A stretch of DNA of 64,000 nucleotides from contig NZ_JARVWP010000022.1 in assembly GCF_029846235.1 (NCBI RefSeq), positions 1-64,000 of the forward strand, in the 5' to 3' direction. Both the position numbers and the translations under genes were made by a program. Below, piece after piece: positions 1 to 7,165 of the stretch. Numbering within the stretch: position 1 is the stretch's first letter; every line of letters begins with the position of its first letter. The DNA comes from Bradyrhizobium sp. CER78. GTDB lineage: Bacteria; Pseudomonadota; Alphaproteobacteria; Rhizobiales; Xanthobacteraceae. Under the pieces are notes generated by a model. That model was not told the origin of the DNA. It did no database searches and worked only from the letters and a program-made list of their open reading frames with translations.

Positions 1-788
1 GCCGGATCCATTCCCTTGGACTTGAGCACGGCGGAACCGGTCGGACCGGTGAGGAGTTCGATCAGCGATCTGGCCGCTGCCGGATCCTTGCACGTGGATC
101 CGATGCCGACCGCGAAGACGATCGCGCTGTTCAAATCACCGGGCAGAGGGCCGACCACCTGAGTCCCCGGAACCGCGGCAATTTCCGAGGCCTGTGCGAC
201 GCCCATTTCGACTTCGCCCTTGGTGACGAGTTCGCCTGCTTCGGCGCCCGGCACCAGGACGGTCTTGGATTTCATCTGGTCGGCGATGCCGAGACGATCA
301 ATGACCTTGGCGAAATAGACGCCACTGGCGCCGCCCTTCGCTGGATCGGCGTAGGAGATCGATTTGGCGGCGAGAAGCGCAGTCTTCAGTTTCTCCACCG
401 TGCTGATGTCGGGCTTGGGCGCACCGGTACGTACCCCGACGGCGACATAAGAGCTCCCCACGTTGACGATGCTGCCCTGGGCAACCTTGCCCTGGGTCAT
501 TAGACCGTCGAGGGCAGTGCGCGACAGGATCATCACATCTGCGGTTTCGCCCGCCTCGATCCGCTTCTTCAGATCGGCGATCGTGCTGTAGACGACAATT
601 AGCTTGTTGCCGCTGCTGCTCTCGAACTTCGGGATCAGTTCGCCGAGTGTAGGGGTGAGCGCGACCGTGCTGATGACCTTGACGTCGGCGGCATGCGCGG
701 CGGGTGCTGCCGCTCCCAGAGCTAACAGGAACGAACACTCGACCACCGCTGCGACGGCGGCCCGTCGCGAGAAAAACCGTCCCATCAT
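1..788 (-). CDS. ModA-like periplasmic substrate-binding protein (C-terminus cut by window edge)
   Basis: About 262 residues are visible; the gene runs off the left edge, so the C-terminus is missing. Read on the minus strand from ATG at 788 (a second ATG follows directly), it starts with MMGRFFSRRAAVAAV, a twin-arginine-like export signal ending near AAHAAD. The mature part has the extracellular solute-binding fold of molybdate/oxyanion ABC receptors: LIVVYSTIADLKKRIEAG, then TADVMILSR, then SISYADPAKGGASGVYF. This ModA-like subfamily is common in rhizobia, where the ligand is often unknown and no permease is attached; no ModB or ModC is seen here. It sits 103 bp downstream of the DUF1501 gene on the same strand and could be read from the same transcript. 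Family assignment is fairly safe; molybdate as ligand is not established. Confidence 0.8.
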   Translation of the reverse strand, partial: MMGRFFSRRAAVAAVVECSFLLALGAAAPAAHAADVKVISTVALTPTLGELIPKFESSSGNKLIVVYSTIADLKKRIEAGETADVMILSRTALDGLMTQGKVAQGSIVNVGSSYVAVGVRTGAPKPDISTVEKLKTALLAAKSISYADPAKGGASGVYFAKVIDRLGIADQMKSKTVLVPGAEAGELVTKGEVEMGVAQASEIAAVPGTQVVGPLPGDLNSAIVFAVGIGSTCKDPAAARSLIELLTGPTGSAVLKSKGMDP

Positions 789-850
789 GGCTTTCTTGCC
801 TCCCGGTTAGCTGGATCCCAAGCATAACCGAAATGGAACAACACCTGCGA

Positions 851-878
851 CCGACGGCTACTTTGTTTTCGATATTTT
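851..878 (+). repeat. Short interspersed repeat copy, internally deleted
   Basis: The 28 bp here, ccgacggctactttg followed by ttttcgatatttt, match positions 38563-38600, where the same flanks are separated by about 10 extra bases (catggggttg). The two share a 16-bp identical core (863-878 and 38585-38600). I recall this sequence type as a dispersed intergenic repeat of Bradyrhizobium genomes. It fills the gap between the DUF1501 gene and the ModA-like gene. Confidence 0.5.
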
Positions 879-890
879 GGCAGTGCCCAT

Positions 891-2084
891 TCAAACCAGG
901 TTCAGGTCCTTCGGCTTGATGCCGGTGAAGATGCGTTCGAGGCTCGCCTGCTGCAGGCCGTAGACGTGCTGGATCAGGCCGGCGAAGAACGCCTTGTAGT
1001 CGGTCAGCACGGGATAGTCGCGGTTCTGGAACAGCGTCGCCTGAGCGACCTGCACCTGCTCGCCGGCCATCCGTCCGCCGTTGATGCCGCCGCCCATCAC
1101 CCAATAGACGCTGCCATGACCATGATCGGTGCCGCGGTCGCCGTTCTCGCGGAAGGTGCGGCCGAACTCGGAAATCACGACCACAACGGTATCGCGCCAC
1201 ATCGCGGGGCCGATCTCTTCGGAGAAGCCGGCGAGGCCCCTGCCCAGTTCGCCGAGACGGTCGGCGAGATAGCCGGTCGCCGCGCCCTGGTTGACATGGG
1301 TGTCCCAACCGCCGACGTCGACGAAGCCGAGGTTGAATTGCTCGCGCATCAGGCGGCCGATCCGCCGCGCCGACAGCTCGAAGCCGCGCGGCGACACCGC
1401 GCCGCGGTTGGCCGCCATCATCTCTTCGGAGACCGATTTGTAGACATCGTCGCGGACGCGAAAGCCTTCCGACACCGAATTGGCGAGATCGCCCTTCGCG
1501 TACATCTCCCTGATCAACCGCGCCTGCCGGTCGTCGACACCCGGCTTGCTGACGCTGGCGATGCCGATGTTCGGGATCTGGTTCTGGCCGCGGAAGATCA
1601 GCGGTAATTGATCGGTGAAGGAGATCGGCTTCACCCGCGTCAGCTCGGTCGCCAGCCGGCTCATGAAGCCGGACCGGTAGTCGCGGCTGCCACCGACCGC
1701 CTGCCCGAGTTCGATCGTGTCCTGGGTCTCGAAATGGCTGCGCGAGAGGTCGTCGCTGGTGCCGGCAAACGGAACGAAAGCAATCTCGCGCTTGGCCCAG
1801 AGCGGATAGATCGACTCGCGCAGCGCCGGATGCAGCCCCCAGCCGGCGTCGAGCGCCAGCGCCGCATTCGGATTGCCGGTATCGGGCCGCGCCACCGCAA
1901 GCGTCGGACGCGAGGCGTAGTAGAACTCGCTGCCGACCGGCACCACCACATTGGCAGCGTCATAGGCGCCGCGCAGGAACACCACCAGCAGGCGCGCGTC
2001 GGTCGCAGGCGCCGCCCAGACCCGGCCGGCAAGGGTGAGCGAGGTGGAAGCGGCGAAGGCCTTGATCAGTTCGCGGCGGTTCAT
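891..2084 (-). CDS. DUF1501 domain-containing exported protein
   Basis: The 397-residue protein begins MNRRELIKAFAASTSL, a twin-arginine-type signal, and cleavage is likely after AGRVWAA. The body is typical of DUF1501: LLVVFLRGAYDAANVVVP near residue 32 and, towards the C-terminus, VVVVISEFGRTFRENGDR followed by TDHGHGSVYWVMGGG. The fold belongs to the alkaline phosphatase/sulfatase superfamily, but no reaction is proven for these proteins. The ATG at 2084 follows a strong GGGAGG site and lies 15 bp after the DUF1800 stop, so the two are co-transcribed. DUF1501 and DUF1800 genes travel as a pair in many bacteria. The family call is secure; function is unknown. Confidence 0.9.
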   Translation of the reverse strand: MNRRELIKAFAASTSLTLAGRVWAAPATDARLLVVFLRGAYDAANVVVPVGSEFYYASRPTLAVARPDTGNPNAALALDAGWGLHPALRESIYPLWAKREIAFVPFAGTSDDLSRSHFETQDTIELGQAVGGSRDYRSGFMSRLATELTRVKPISFTDQLPLIFRGQNQIPNIGIASVSKPGVDDRQARLIREMYAKGDLANSVSEGFRVRDDVYKSVSEEMMAANRGAVSPRGFELSARRIGRLMREQFNLGFVDVGGWDTHVNQGAATGYLADRLGELGRGLAGFSEEIGPAMWRDTVVVVISEFGRTFRENGDRGTDHGHGSVYWVMGGGINGGRMAGEQVQVAQATLFQNRDYPVLTDYKAFFAGLIQHVYGLQQASLERIFTGIKPKDLNLV

Positions 2085-2099
2085 CGGCGAACCTCCCTT

Positions 2100-3644
2100 T
2101 CAGTGCATGAACTCCGGTGACGACAGAAACAGCGTGTTCCAGTCCTGCGGCGAGACGGCCTGGTCGAGCGCGGCGAGCGTGGTCGGGCTCAGCGTCTGCC
2201 TGATGTTGCTGAAGTAGAGCCCGTTCATGACAAGCGGAAACGCCGGTTGGTCGACGGCGTTGGGCTCGTTCGGCTTGAACAGCCCGGCCGATCCCGAACC
2301 GATCGCGCGCGCGATCTCGAAGCGCAGCATCATCTGCCCGGGACCGTTCCAGGCCGCCGACAGCATCGAATAGCCGTCCGGCGTCTCGTGGTTGAAAAGG
2401 CCCTCGGACAGGCGATTGAGCCAGCCCTGGATCGGCAGCGTGTTGAGGATCACCTTGTTGTCGTAGGCGAGCCGCACCGACGACATCACATAAAGCATCG
2501 GGTCCTTGAACTTGGCGCCGCCCTTCAGGCTCGCGGTGAACTCCGGCGCATGAACCAGCGTCGACATCACGGCCGCGATATCGCCGTCGGTCTTCTGGAA
2601 GGTCTGCGCCATCTGCTGCACCAGCGCCGGCGGCGGATTGTCCGAGACGAAATAGGTCGCGAGCTGCTTTGCGATATGCGTGGCGGTCGCGGGATGACGG
2701 CACAGGATGTCAAGGGCCTCATCGACCTCGGCGAGACCGCGGCCCTTGATCTGATGGCCCAAGAAAGCCTTGTCGCCGAAATCGTGCCGCGCCGGATTGA
2801 ATTCGAACGCGCCCTCGCGGACCAGCTGGGATTGCTGCTCGGGCTTCAGCTTCGGATCCTCCGACTTGAAGTCGATGCCGACGCCGGTGAGGATCCGCGC
2901 CAATGCCTCGACATCGGCCTGGGTGTAGCCGGAGCCGACGCCCATGGTGTGCAGCTCCATGATCTCGCGGGCGTAGTTCTCGTTGAGGTGACCGGCCGCG
3001 TTGTCGGCGTTGTCGAGATAGCGCAGCATCACCGGATGATGCAGCGTCGCCGACAGCAGGTTGCGGAACTTGCCGAGCGCGTTGGCGCGGATCGCGCGGT
3101 CCTCGTAGTCACCGACCAGCACGCGGATGTTGGCCTTGTACTGGTGGACATTGAAGTGGTTGAACCAGAACCAGGTCAGGCGTTCGCGCAATTGATCCGG
3201 CGCATAGAGCGCGTGCAGGATGGTTCGGGCCGCGGCCTGCCTGGCGCGGTCGTTCATGGCCTGCTGATAGACCTGTTGCGCGGCCTTTTTCTGCTCGGGA
3301 TCGGCGACCTGGTTGGCGGATTTCCCCTGCTGGTCGAACGAGGCCGCAATGTCGAACGGGAAGCGATGCACGTCCGGCATCGCCTCGATCTGCTTCTGGA
3401 CGGCAGCCGGTAATGCGCTGCCAGCCGGATGCAGCTGCTCCTGCAGCCAGCGTTCGACGCCGACCTCGCGCAGATGCGCTGCGCTCGACGCATTGACGCC
3501 CCAGGTCAGGCGATCGAGCAGCGCGATGTCCTGCGCTGCGAGCTCGGCCGCCCGCACCGGCTGGTGTAACGCCACCAGCGCGGCGATCGTGCCGATCATC
3601 AGTTTCGCGACTGTCCGCAATCCGAGTGTGGCCGTGATGCTCAT
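2100..3644 (-). CDS. DUF1800 family exported protein
   Basis: The 514-residue protein has an N-terminal hydrophobic signal (LMIGTIAALVALHQPVRAAE). Family landmarks are LLDRLTWGVNASSAAHLREV near residue 43, HLNENYAREIMELHTMGVG mid-protein, and the HDFGDKAFLGHQIKGRG block. DUF1800 proteins are predicted helical periplasmic or outer-membrane-associated proteins of unknown activity and almost always precede a DUF1501 gene, as here. The start is 35 bp after the stop of the caspase-like gene on the same strand, so all three exported proteins are probably made together. Reported links of this pair to cell-surface or cellulose-related functions elsewhere cannot be tested from this sequence. Confidence 0.9.
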   Translation of the reverse strand: MSITATLGLRTVAKLMIGTIAALVALHQPVRAAELAAQDIALLDRLTWGVNASSAAHLREVGVERWLQEQLHPAGSALPAAVQKQIEAMPDVHRFPFDIAASFDQQGKSANQVADPEQKKAAQQVYQQAMNDRARQAAARTILHALYAPDQLRERLTWFWFNHFNVHQYKANIRVLVGDYEDRAIRANALGKFRNLLSATLHHPVMLRYLDNADNAAGHLNENYAREIMELHTMGVGSGYTQADVEALARILTGVGIDFKSEDPKLKPEQQSQLVREGAFEFNPARHDFGDKAFLGHQIKGRGLAEVDEALDILCRHPATATHIAKQLATYFVSDNPPPALVQQMAQTFQKTDGDIAAVMSTLVHAPEFTASLKGGAKFKDPMLYVMSSVRLAYDNKVILNTLPIQGWLNRLSEGLFNHETPDGYSMLSAAWNGPGQMMLRFEIARAIGSGSAGLFKPNEPNAVDQPAFPLVMNGLYFSNIRQTLSPTTLAALDQAVSPQDWNTLFLSSPEFMH

Positions 3645-3679
3645 GAAGGCTGACCTGCTCGGCTCATGGTGTCATGCCC

Positions 3680-6016
3680 TCAATGTTTGCATTTGCCGGG
3701 AGGGCATGCCGGCGGGGCGGCTCGGGCTGGTGCCGCAGGCCTTGGCGGCGGCGCTGCCATCCGCGGCGGCGGTGCTGCGCGCTGCGCCTGCATCGCCGGC
3801 CGTGGTGGCGGCGGCGGCGGCGCGGCGCGTGGAGCCGGTGCGGGCGCCGGGCGCGGCGCAACGGCTGCGGCACGGGGCGGCGGAGGTGCGGCCCGTGGCG
3901 GAGGTGCAGCCCGCACTGGCGCAGCGTGAGAGACCGGCGGCGGCGACACCGCGGCATGCGCGGGTGCCGAACGCGCTGCCGGCGCCGAACGGCCCGACGG
4001 TGCGCGGCTCGCCGGCGACGACGGCGCCGTTGCCGGCTTCACATTTGCAGTCGGCGCGGTCGCGGCATGCGAGAGCGGTTGCTGCCGCCCCGGCTTGCCG
4101 GCGGTCGCGGACGAAGCCGGCGCATTTGTCGTCGGGGTAGCCGCACCAGGCTTGGCCGGAGGCGCAGGTTGCGCGTTGGCAGGCGCCATGGCTGTCGCCG
4201 GCTTGCCGGGAGCGACTACATTCGGCTTGGCTCCAGGCTGAGCTGCACCAGGCTGCGCTGCTCCGGGTTGCGTGGCGCCCGGCTGCACGGCGCCGTGCTG
4301 TTGCGCGGCACTGGGCGGCGCAGTCGCCGACTGCGGCAGCGGCGGTCCATTCTTCGCTCCCGGAAGGGTGTGCGCACCCGGCGCGCCCATCGCGTTCGGC
4401 GCGGCGGCAGCGTTCGGCGCAGCGCCGGGCGCTCCCATCGCCGCGCCTTGCGCCGGCGTCACGCCCTGCGGACCACCCGGCTGCGCCAGATTGGCGCGCT
4501 GCATCGCCGCGGCCGGCAGTTGCGGTGCCGCCGTGACCGGCGCGCCACCCATCGCTGCGGTCACCCCGGCGGCATGGAGCTGCGCCGGCGTCGGGTTGGG
4601 GTTGTTGATGACCGTGTTGATGACCGTCGTGTTGTGGATGTTGTTGAACACGATGTTGTTCTGTGGCGGCACCACATAGGCCGGTGCGGCGACATAGGCC
4701 GGCATCGCCACGAAGAACGGCGTCGGCAGCACGAACAGGCCGATCGGCGGCGGCGGCGGCGGCAGCACGACAAAGTCCGGCGGCGGCGGCGGCAGGAAGA
4801 ACACCGGCGGCGGCGGAGGCGGCGCGAAGTCGAACACCGGATCGCTGTAATAGAGCACCGGGCGGTCGACATAGACGATCTCGTCGGGCGGCGGCGGCGG
4901 CACGTCATAGTCGAGCACGGTGAACTGCGGCGGCGGCTCCAGCGCGGCCGACAGATAAGCGAGCCGGCGCCTTGCGTCGTAAGCATGCGGCCCGTGCGGA
5001 TAACGCCGCAGATACGACCAATACGCATCGGTCGAGTCGGCGTTGTAGGTGCGCCGCCAGGTGATGGCCTCGCGCCGCGCCGCCACGATCGCGCGCACCC
5101 GCTTGGCCTGCGGATCGTTCGGATAGGCCTGCAGGTAGTCCTCGTAGCCTTGCAGCGTGTCGCGCTCCAGCGCCGCCGCGTAGGCATCCTGGGCCGGGAA
5201 ATCGCGGATCGGCTTGGTGCGCAATCCGGCGTCGACCTGCTGCGGCGGCGCATCCGGCTTGCGCTCGAAGAACATGAAGGGCGCATCGACCTTCTGCGCA
5301 TTCCACGGGATCTCGGCGCCCTTGGTCATCTCATTGACGCGCAGGCGAACCCGGTCGAACACTTCGGGCAAGGTCAGGCCGCCGGCGCGGATCATTTCCG
5401 CCAGCGCCTGCGCATAGGGCCCGTAAGGCGGCGCGCCGTCGGGGGCGACGGTGCCGGGCGCCGAGTTGAAGGCGATCAGCATCTTCGGCTCCGGGTCGAC
5501 CAGCGCAAGGCCGCCGGCCAGCGGCTGGCCGTCCTTGGCGAAGGGATTGCTGCGCGCCGCGTCGAGCACGATCACGCCGGCCTTGATCGGCAGCGCCGAG
5601 AGTTGATGGCTGTAGTCGGAGATGCGAATCGCCTCGACCGGCACGTCGGTGTCGCGGGCGATCTTGGCGTCGACCGGCACGAAGTAGTTCTCGCCGGTGA
5701 GCTGCACGCCATAACCGGCGAGGTAGACGAAGGCCACCGCATTGGGCCCTGCGTCCTGCACCTTCTGGATGAAATCGCGGAACGACTTGCGCAGCGTCTC
5801 GGCGTCGAGATCGCGCGCCCCGATCACATCGAAGCCGGCAGCCTGCAAGGTCTGCGCCACCAATCCGGCATCGTTTGCGGCGGTCTGCAGCGCGCTGGCC
5901 TGATAGGCGCCGTTGCCGACCACGAGCGCGAGACGCTTCTCCTGGTCCTCCGCATGGACGGGAAGCGCGGCGAACGACACCAGACCCACGATCAATGCCC
6001 ACAGAATGCGCGTCAT
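3680..6016 (-). CDS. Exported caspase-fold protein with inactive catalytic dyad (pseudocaspase)
   Basis: I chose the ATG at 6016, giving 778 residues, because it follows AAGGGA; an in-frame TTG eight codons upstream has no such site. Residues 1-22 are a signal peptide (cut near PVHA/ED). Residues about 28-240 form a caspase p20-like domain: RLALVVGNGAYQ, FVYLAGYGVQ, VIVLDAARSNPF, LIAFNSAPGTVAPDG. Active prokaryotic caspase homologues carry His in the AGHGVQ motif and Cys in the LDACR motif; here these are Tyr102 and Ala154, so proteolysis is not expected. A tetratricopeptide-like middle follows, then proline runs, an Asn-rich patch (NNIVFNNIHNTTVIN) and a long Pro/Ala tail with QPGAA repeats, ending CPPGKCKH. 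It is the first gene of a run with DUF1800 and DUF1501. A role as scaffold or peptide-binding receptor is inference. Confidence 0.85.
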   Translation of the reverse strand: MTRILWALIVGLVSFAALPVHAEDQEKRLALVVGNGAYQASALQTAANDAGLVAQTLQAAGFDVIGARDLDAETLRKSFRDFIQKVQDAGPNAVAFVYLAGYGVQLTGENYFVPVDAKIARDTDVPVEAIRISDYSHQLSALPIKAGVIVLDAARSNPFAKDGQPLAGGLALVDPEPKMLIAFNSAPGTVAPDGAPPYGPYAQALAEMIRAGGLTLPEVFDRVRLRVNEMTKGAEIPWNAQKVDAPFMFFERKPDAPPQQVDAGLRTKPIRDFPAQDAYAAALERDTLQGYEDYLQAYPNDPQAKRVRAIVAARREAITWRRTYNADSTDAYWSYLRRYPHGPHAYDARRRLAYLSAALEPPPQFTVLDYDVPPPPPDEIVYVDRPVLYYSDPVFDFAPPPPPPVFFLPPPPPDFVVLPPPPPPIGLFVLPTPFFVAMPAYVAAPAYVVPPQNNIVFNNIHNTTVINTVINNPNPTPAQLHAAGVTAAMGGAPVTAAPQLPAAAMQRANLAQPGGPQGVTPAQGAAMGAPGAAPNAAAAPNAMGAPGAHTLPGAKNGPPLPQSATAPPSAAQQHGAVQPGATQPGAAQPGAAQPGAKPNVVAPGKPATAMAPANAQPAPPAKPGAATPTTNAPASSATAGKPGRQQPLSHAATAPTANVKPATAPSSPASRAPSGRSAPAARSAPAHAAVSPPPVSHAAPVRAAPPPRAAPPPPRAAAVAPRPAPAPAPRAAPPPPPPRPAMQAQRAAPPPRMAAPPPRPAAPARAAPPACPPGKCKH

Positions 6017-6212
6017 AGTGGTCGTCCCTTTTCTTCTCAAGAGTTGGCGTAATGGATGGAAATGCTACTTCCGTGAATGCGCGCTGAACAGGATTGCGGC
6101 AATTGTGGCAATCCTTGGTCTGCGCGGTCTCGGGCACCTCGGAACCGGCTTCCCCGGCCCGCACCGGTCGGCGATATTGTACAGATAAAACAAGGCAAAG
6201 AAGGAGCCCCCG
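6017..6212. promoter_or_regulatory. Divergent intergenic region
   Basis: 196 bp separate the leftward pseudocaspase gene from the rightward gene at 6213, so it should hold both promoters. The rightward gene has a site resembling AAGGAG (aagaaggagccccc) just before its ATG. I could not identify convincing -35/-10 pairs. Confidence 0.35.
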
Positions 6213-6884
6213 ATGCCAATCGCCGGACAAGGCATGCTGCTGACCTCGATGGATATCGACAGCTTACACGAAGCTGAATTCAACCGCTGGTATGACCGCG
6301 AGCATCTCGAAGAGCGTGTCGCCATCGATGGATTCGAGGAGGCCCGCCGCTACGTCGCCCAAGACGGCAGGCCGAAATATCTCAGCCTCTACTCCACCAC
6401 GACCTTCGACGTGCTCGAGAGCCCGGCCTACCGCACGGCGCTCGCCAACCAGACCGACTGGTCGAAGGCCAACATCGCGCGCTTCCAGAACATGATCCGC
6501 GGGGTGGCGCGCATCACGATCAGCCGCGGCGTCGGCCGAGGCGCCGCGCTCGGCATCATCCGCCTCCGTCCGCCGGCCGATGGGGCGGACAAGCTCCGCG
6601 CTGCATTGCGGGAGCAACTCGATCCGTCGGCGCGCGACGGCATCATCTCGATGCATCTCTTGGAGAACGATCCCGTGCTGTCGAAGCCGCTCACGCCGGA
6701 TGCCGAGAAGGCCGATCCCGGCGCTGGCGACTGGTTCGTGCTGATCGACGCCACCGATGTCAGCGCAGTCCCTGCGGCCGCGGCTGCCATCACCGGCAAT
6801 GCTGCCTTGAAACCGCTGGTGGTCACCAGCGGCGTCTACAGGCTGTTGTGGGACATCGCGAAGAGCGATCTGCCGCGCGGCTGA
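6213..6884 (+). CDS. Hypothetical protein, probable dimeric alpha/beta-barrel fold
   Basis: The 223-residue soluble protein has no signal or membrane segment. It begins MPIAGQGMLLTSMDIDSL and continues EFNRWYDREHLEERVAID, with a conserved Trp-Tyr-x-x-Glu-His cluster. This resembles the DUF4286/EthD-like group of dimeric ferredoxin-like barrels, in which such a cluster lines a small-molecule pocket. The second half (ALGIIRLRPPADGADKLR) looks like a degenerate repeat of the same fold. Start ATG at 6213 is supported by an upstream AAGGAG. It is transcribed alone, away from the caspase-like gene and ahead of the 2-oxoacid oxidoreductase operon, from which a hairpin separates it. No specific substrate can be proposed. 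Confidence 0.6.
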   Translation: MPIAGQGMLLTSMDIDSLHEAEFNRWYDREHLEERVAIDGFEEARRYVAQDGRPKYLSLYSTTTFDVLESPAYRTALANQTDWSKANIARFQNMIRGVARITISRGVGRGAALGIIRLRPPADGADKLRAALREQLDPSARDGIISMHLLENDPVLSKPLTPDAEKADPGAGDWFVLIDATDVSAVPAAAAAITGNAALKPLVVTSGVYRLLWDIAKSDLPRG

Positions 6885-6931
6885 AGCAAACGCGCAGCGC
6901 TTGTGTCGAGATTCACACTCAAACAAACACG

Positions 6932-6964
6932 ATGTGGCGGTGCGCGCATGTTGCACCGCCACAT
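6932..6964 (+). terminator. Perfect 12-bp inverted repeat, terminator-like
   Basis: atgtggcggtgc (6932-6943) pairs perfectly with gcaccgccacat (6953-6964) around a 9-nt loop. It lies 48 bp after the stop of the 6213 gene and about 200 bp before the flavoprotein gene. No T-run follows on either strand, so it may be a Rho-assisted terminator, an mRNA end-stabilising hairpin or an operator. The rest of 6885-7165 shows nothing else I can support. Confidence 0.5.
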
Positions 6965-7165
6965 AACGCAATCGAGATTAACGCTACACGCGTATCAGCC
7001 GCGCGAAAGCTGATGATCGGACAATTTAGCCTTTGCCTTCTCTGGAACGGCTCTAATAAGATAAGCCTATGATCCAATTCAAAAACCAGAACAACGCCAC
7101 GTGAGCGTTCGTCGTCAACGATAAGGCCGCGCGGGTAGGCATTTTCGCGCGGGTCAAAGGTAGGA

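Noticed and set aside
298..1308. 336-codon minus-strand open frame crossing the DUF1501 and ModA-like genes
   Set aside because: Arg-rich out-of-frame reading that spans a gene boundary; the ModA-like frame fits a known fold with an export signal.
3680..6016. Calling the caspase-fold protein an active protease or cell-death effector
   Set aside because: Both catalytic positions are substituted (Tyr102, Ala154).
3674..6052. 792-codon open frame on the plus strand opposite the pseudocaspase gene
   Set aside because: Arg-rich antisense shadow caused by high GC codon bias; no domain, and the opposite strand has a clear signal peptide and caspase fold.
6140..6170. GGAAC upstream of the gene at 6213 as an EcfG promoter
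   Set aside because: No GTT-type -10 at 16-17 nt spacing.
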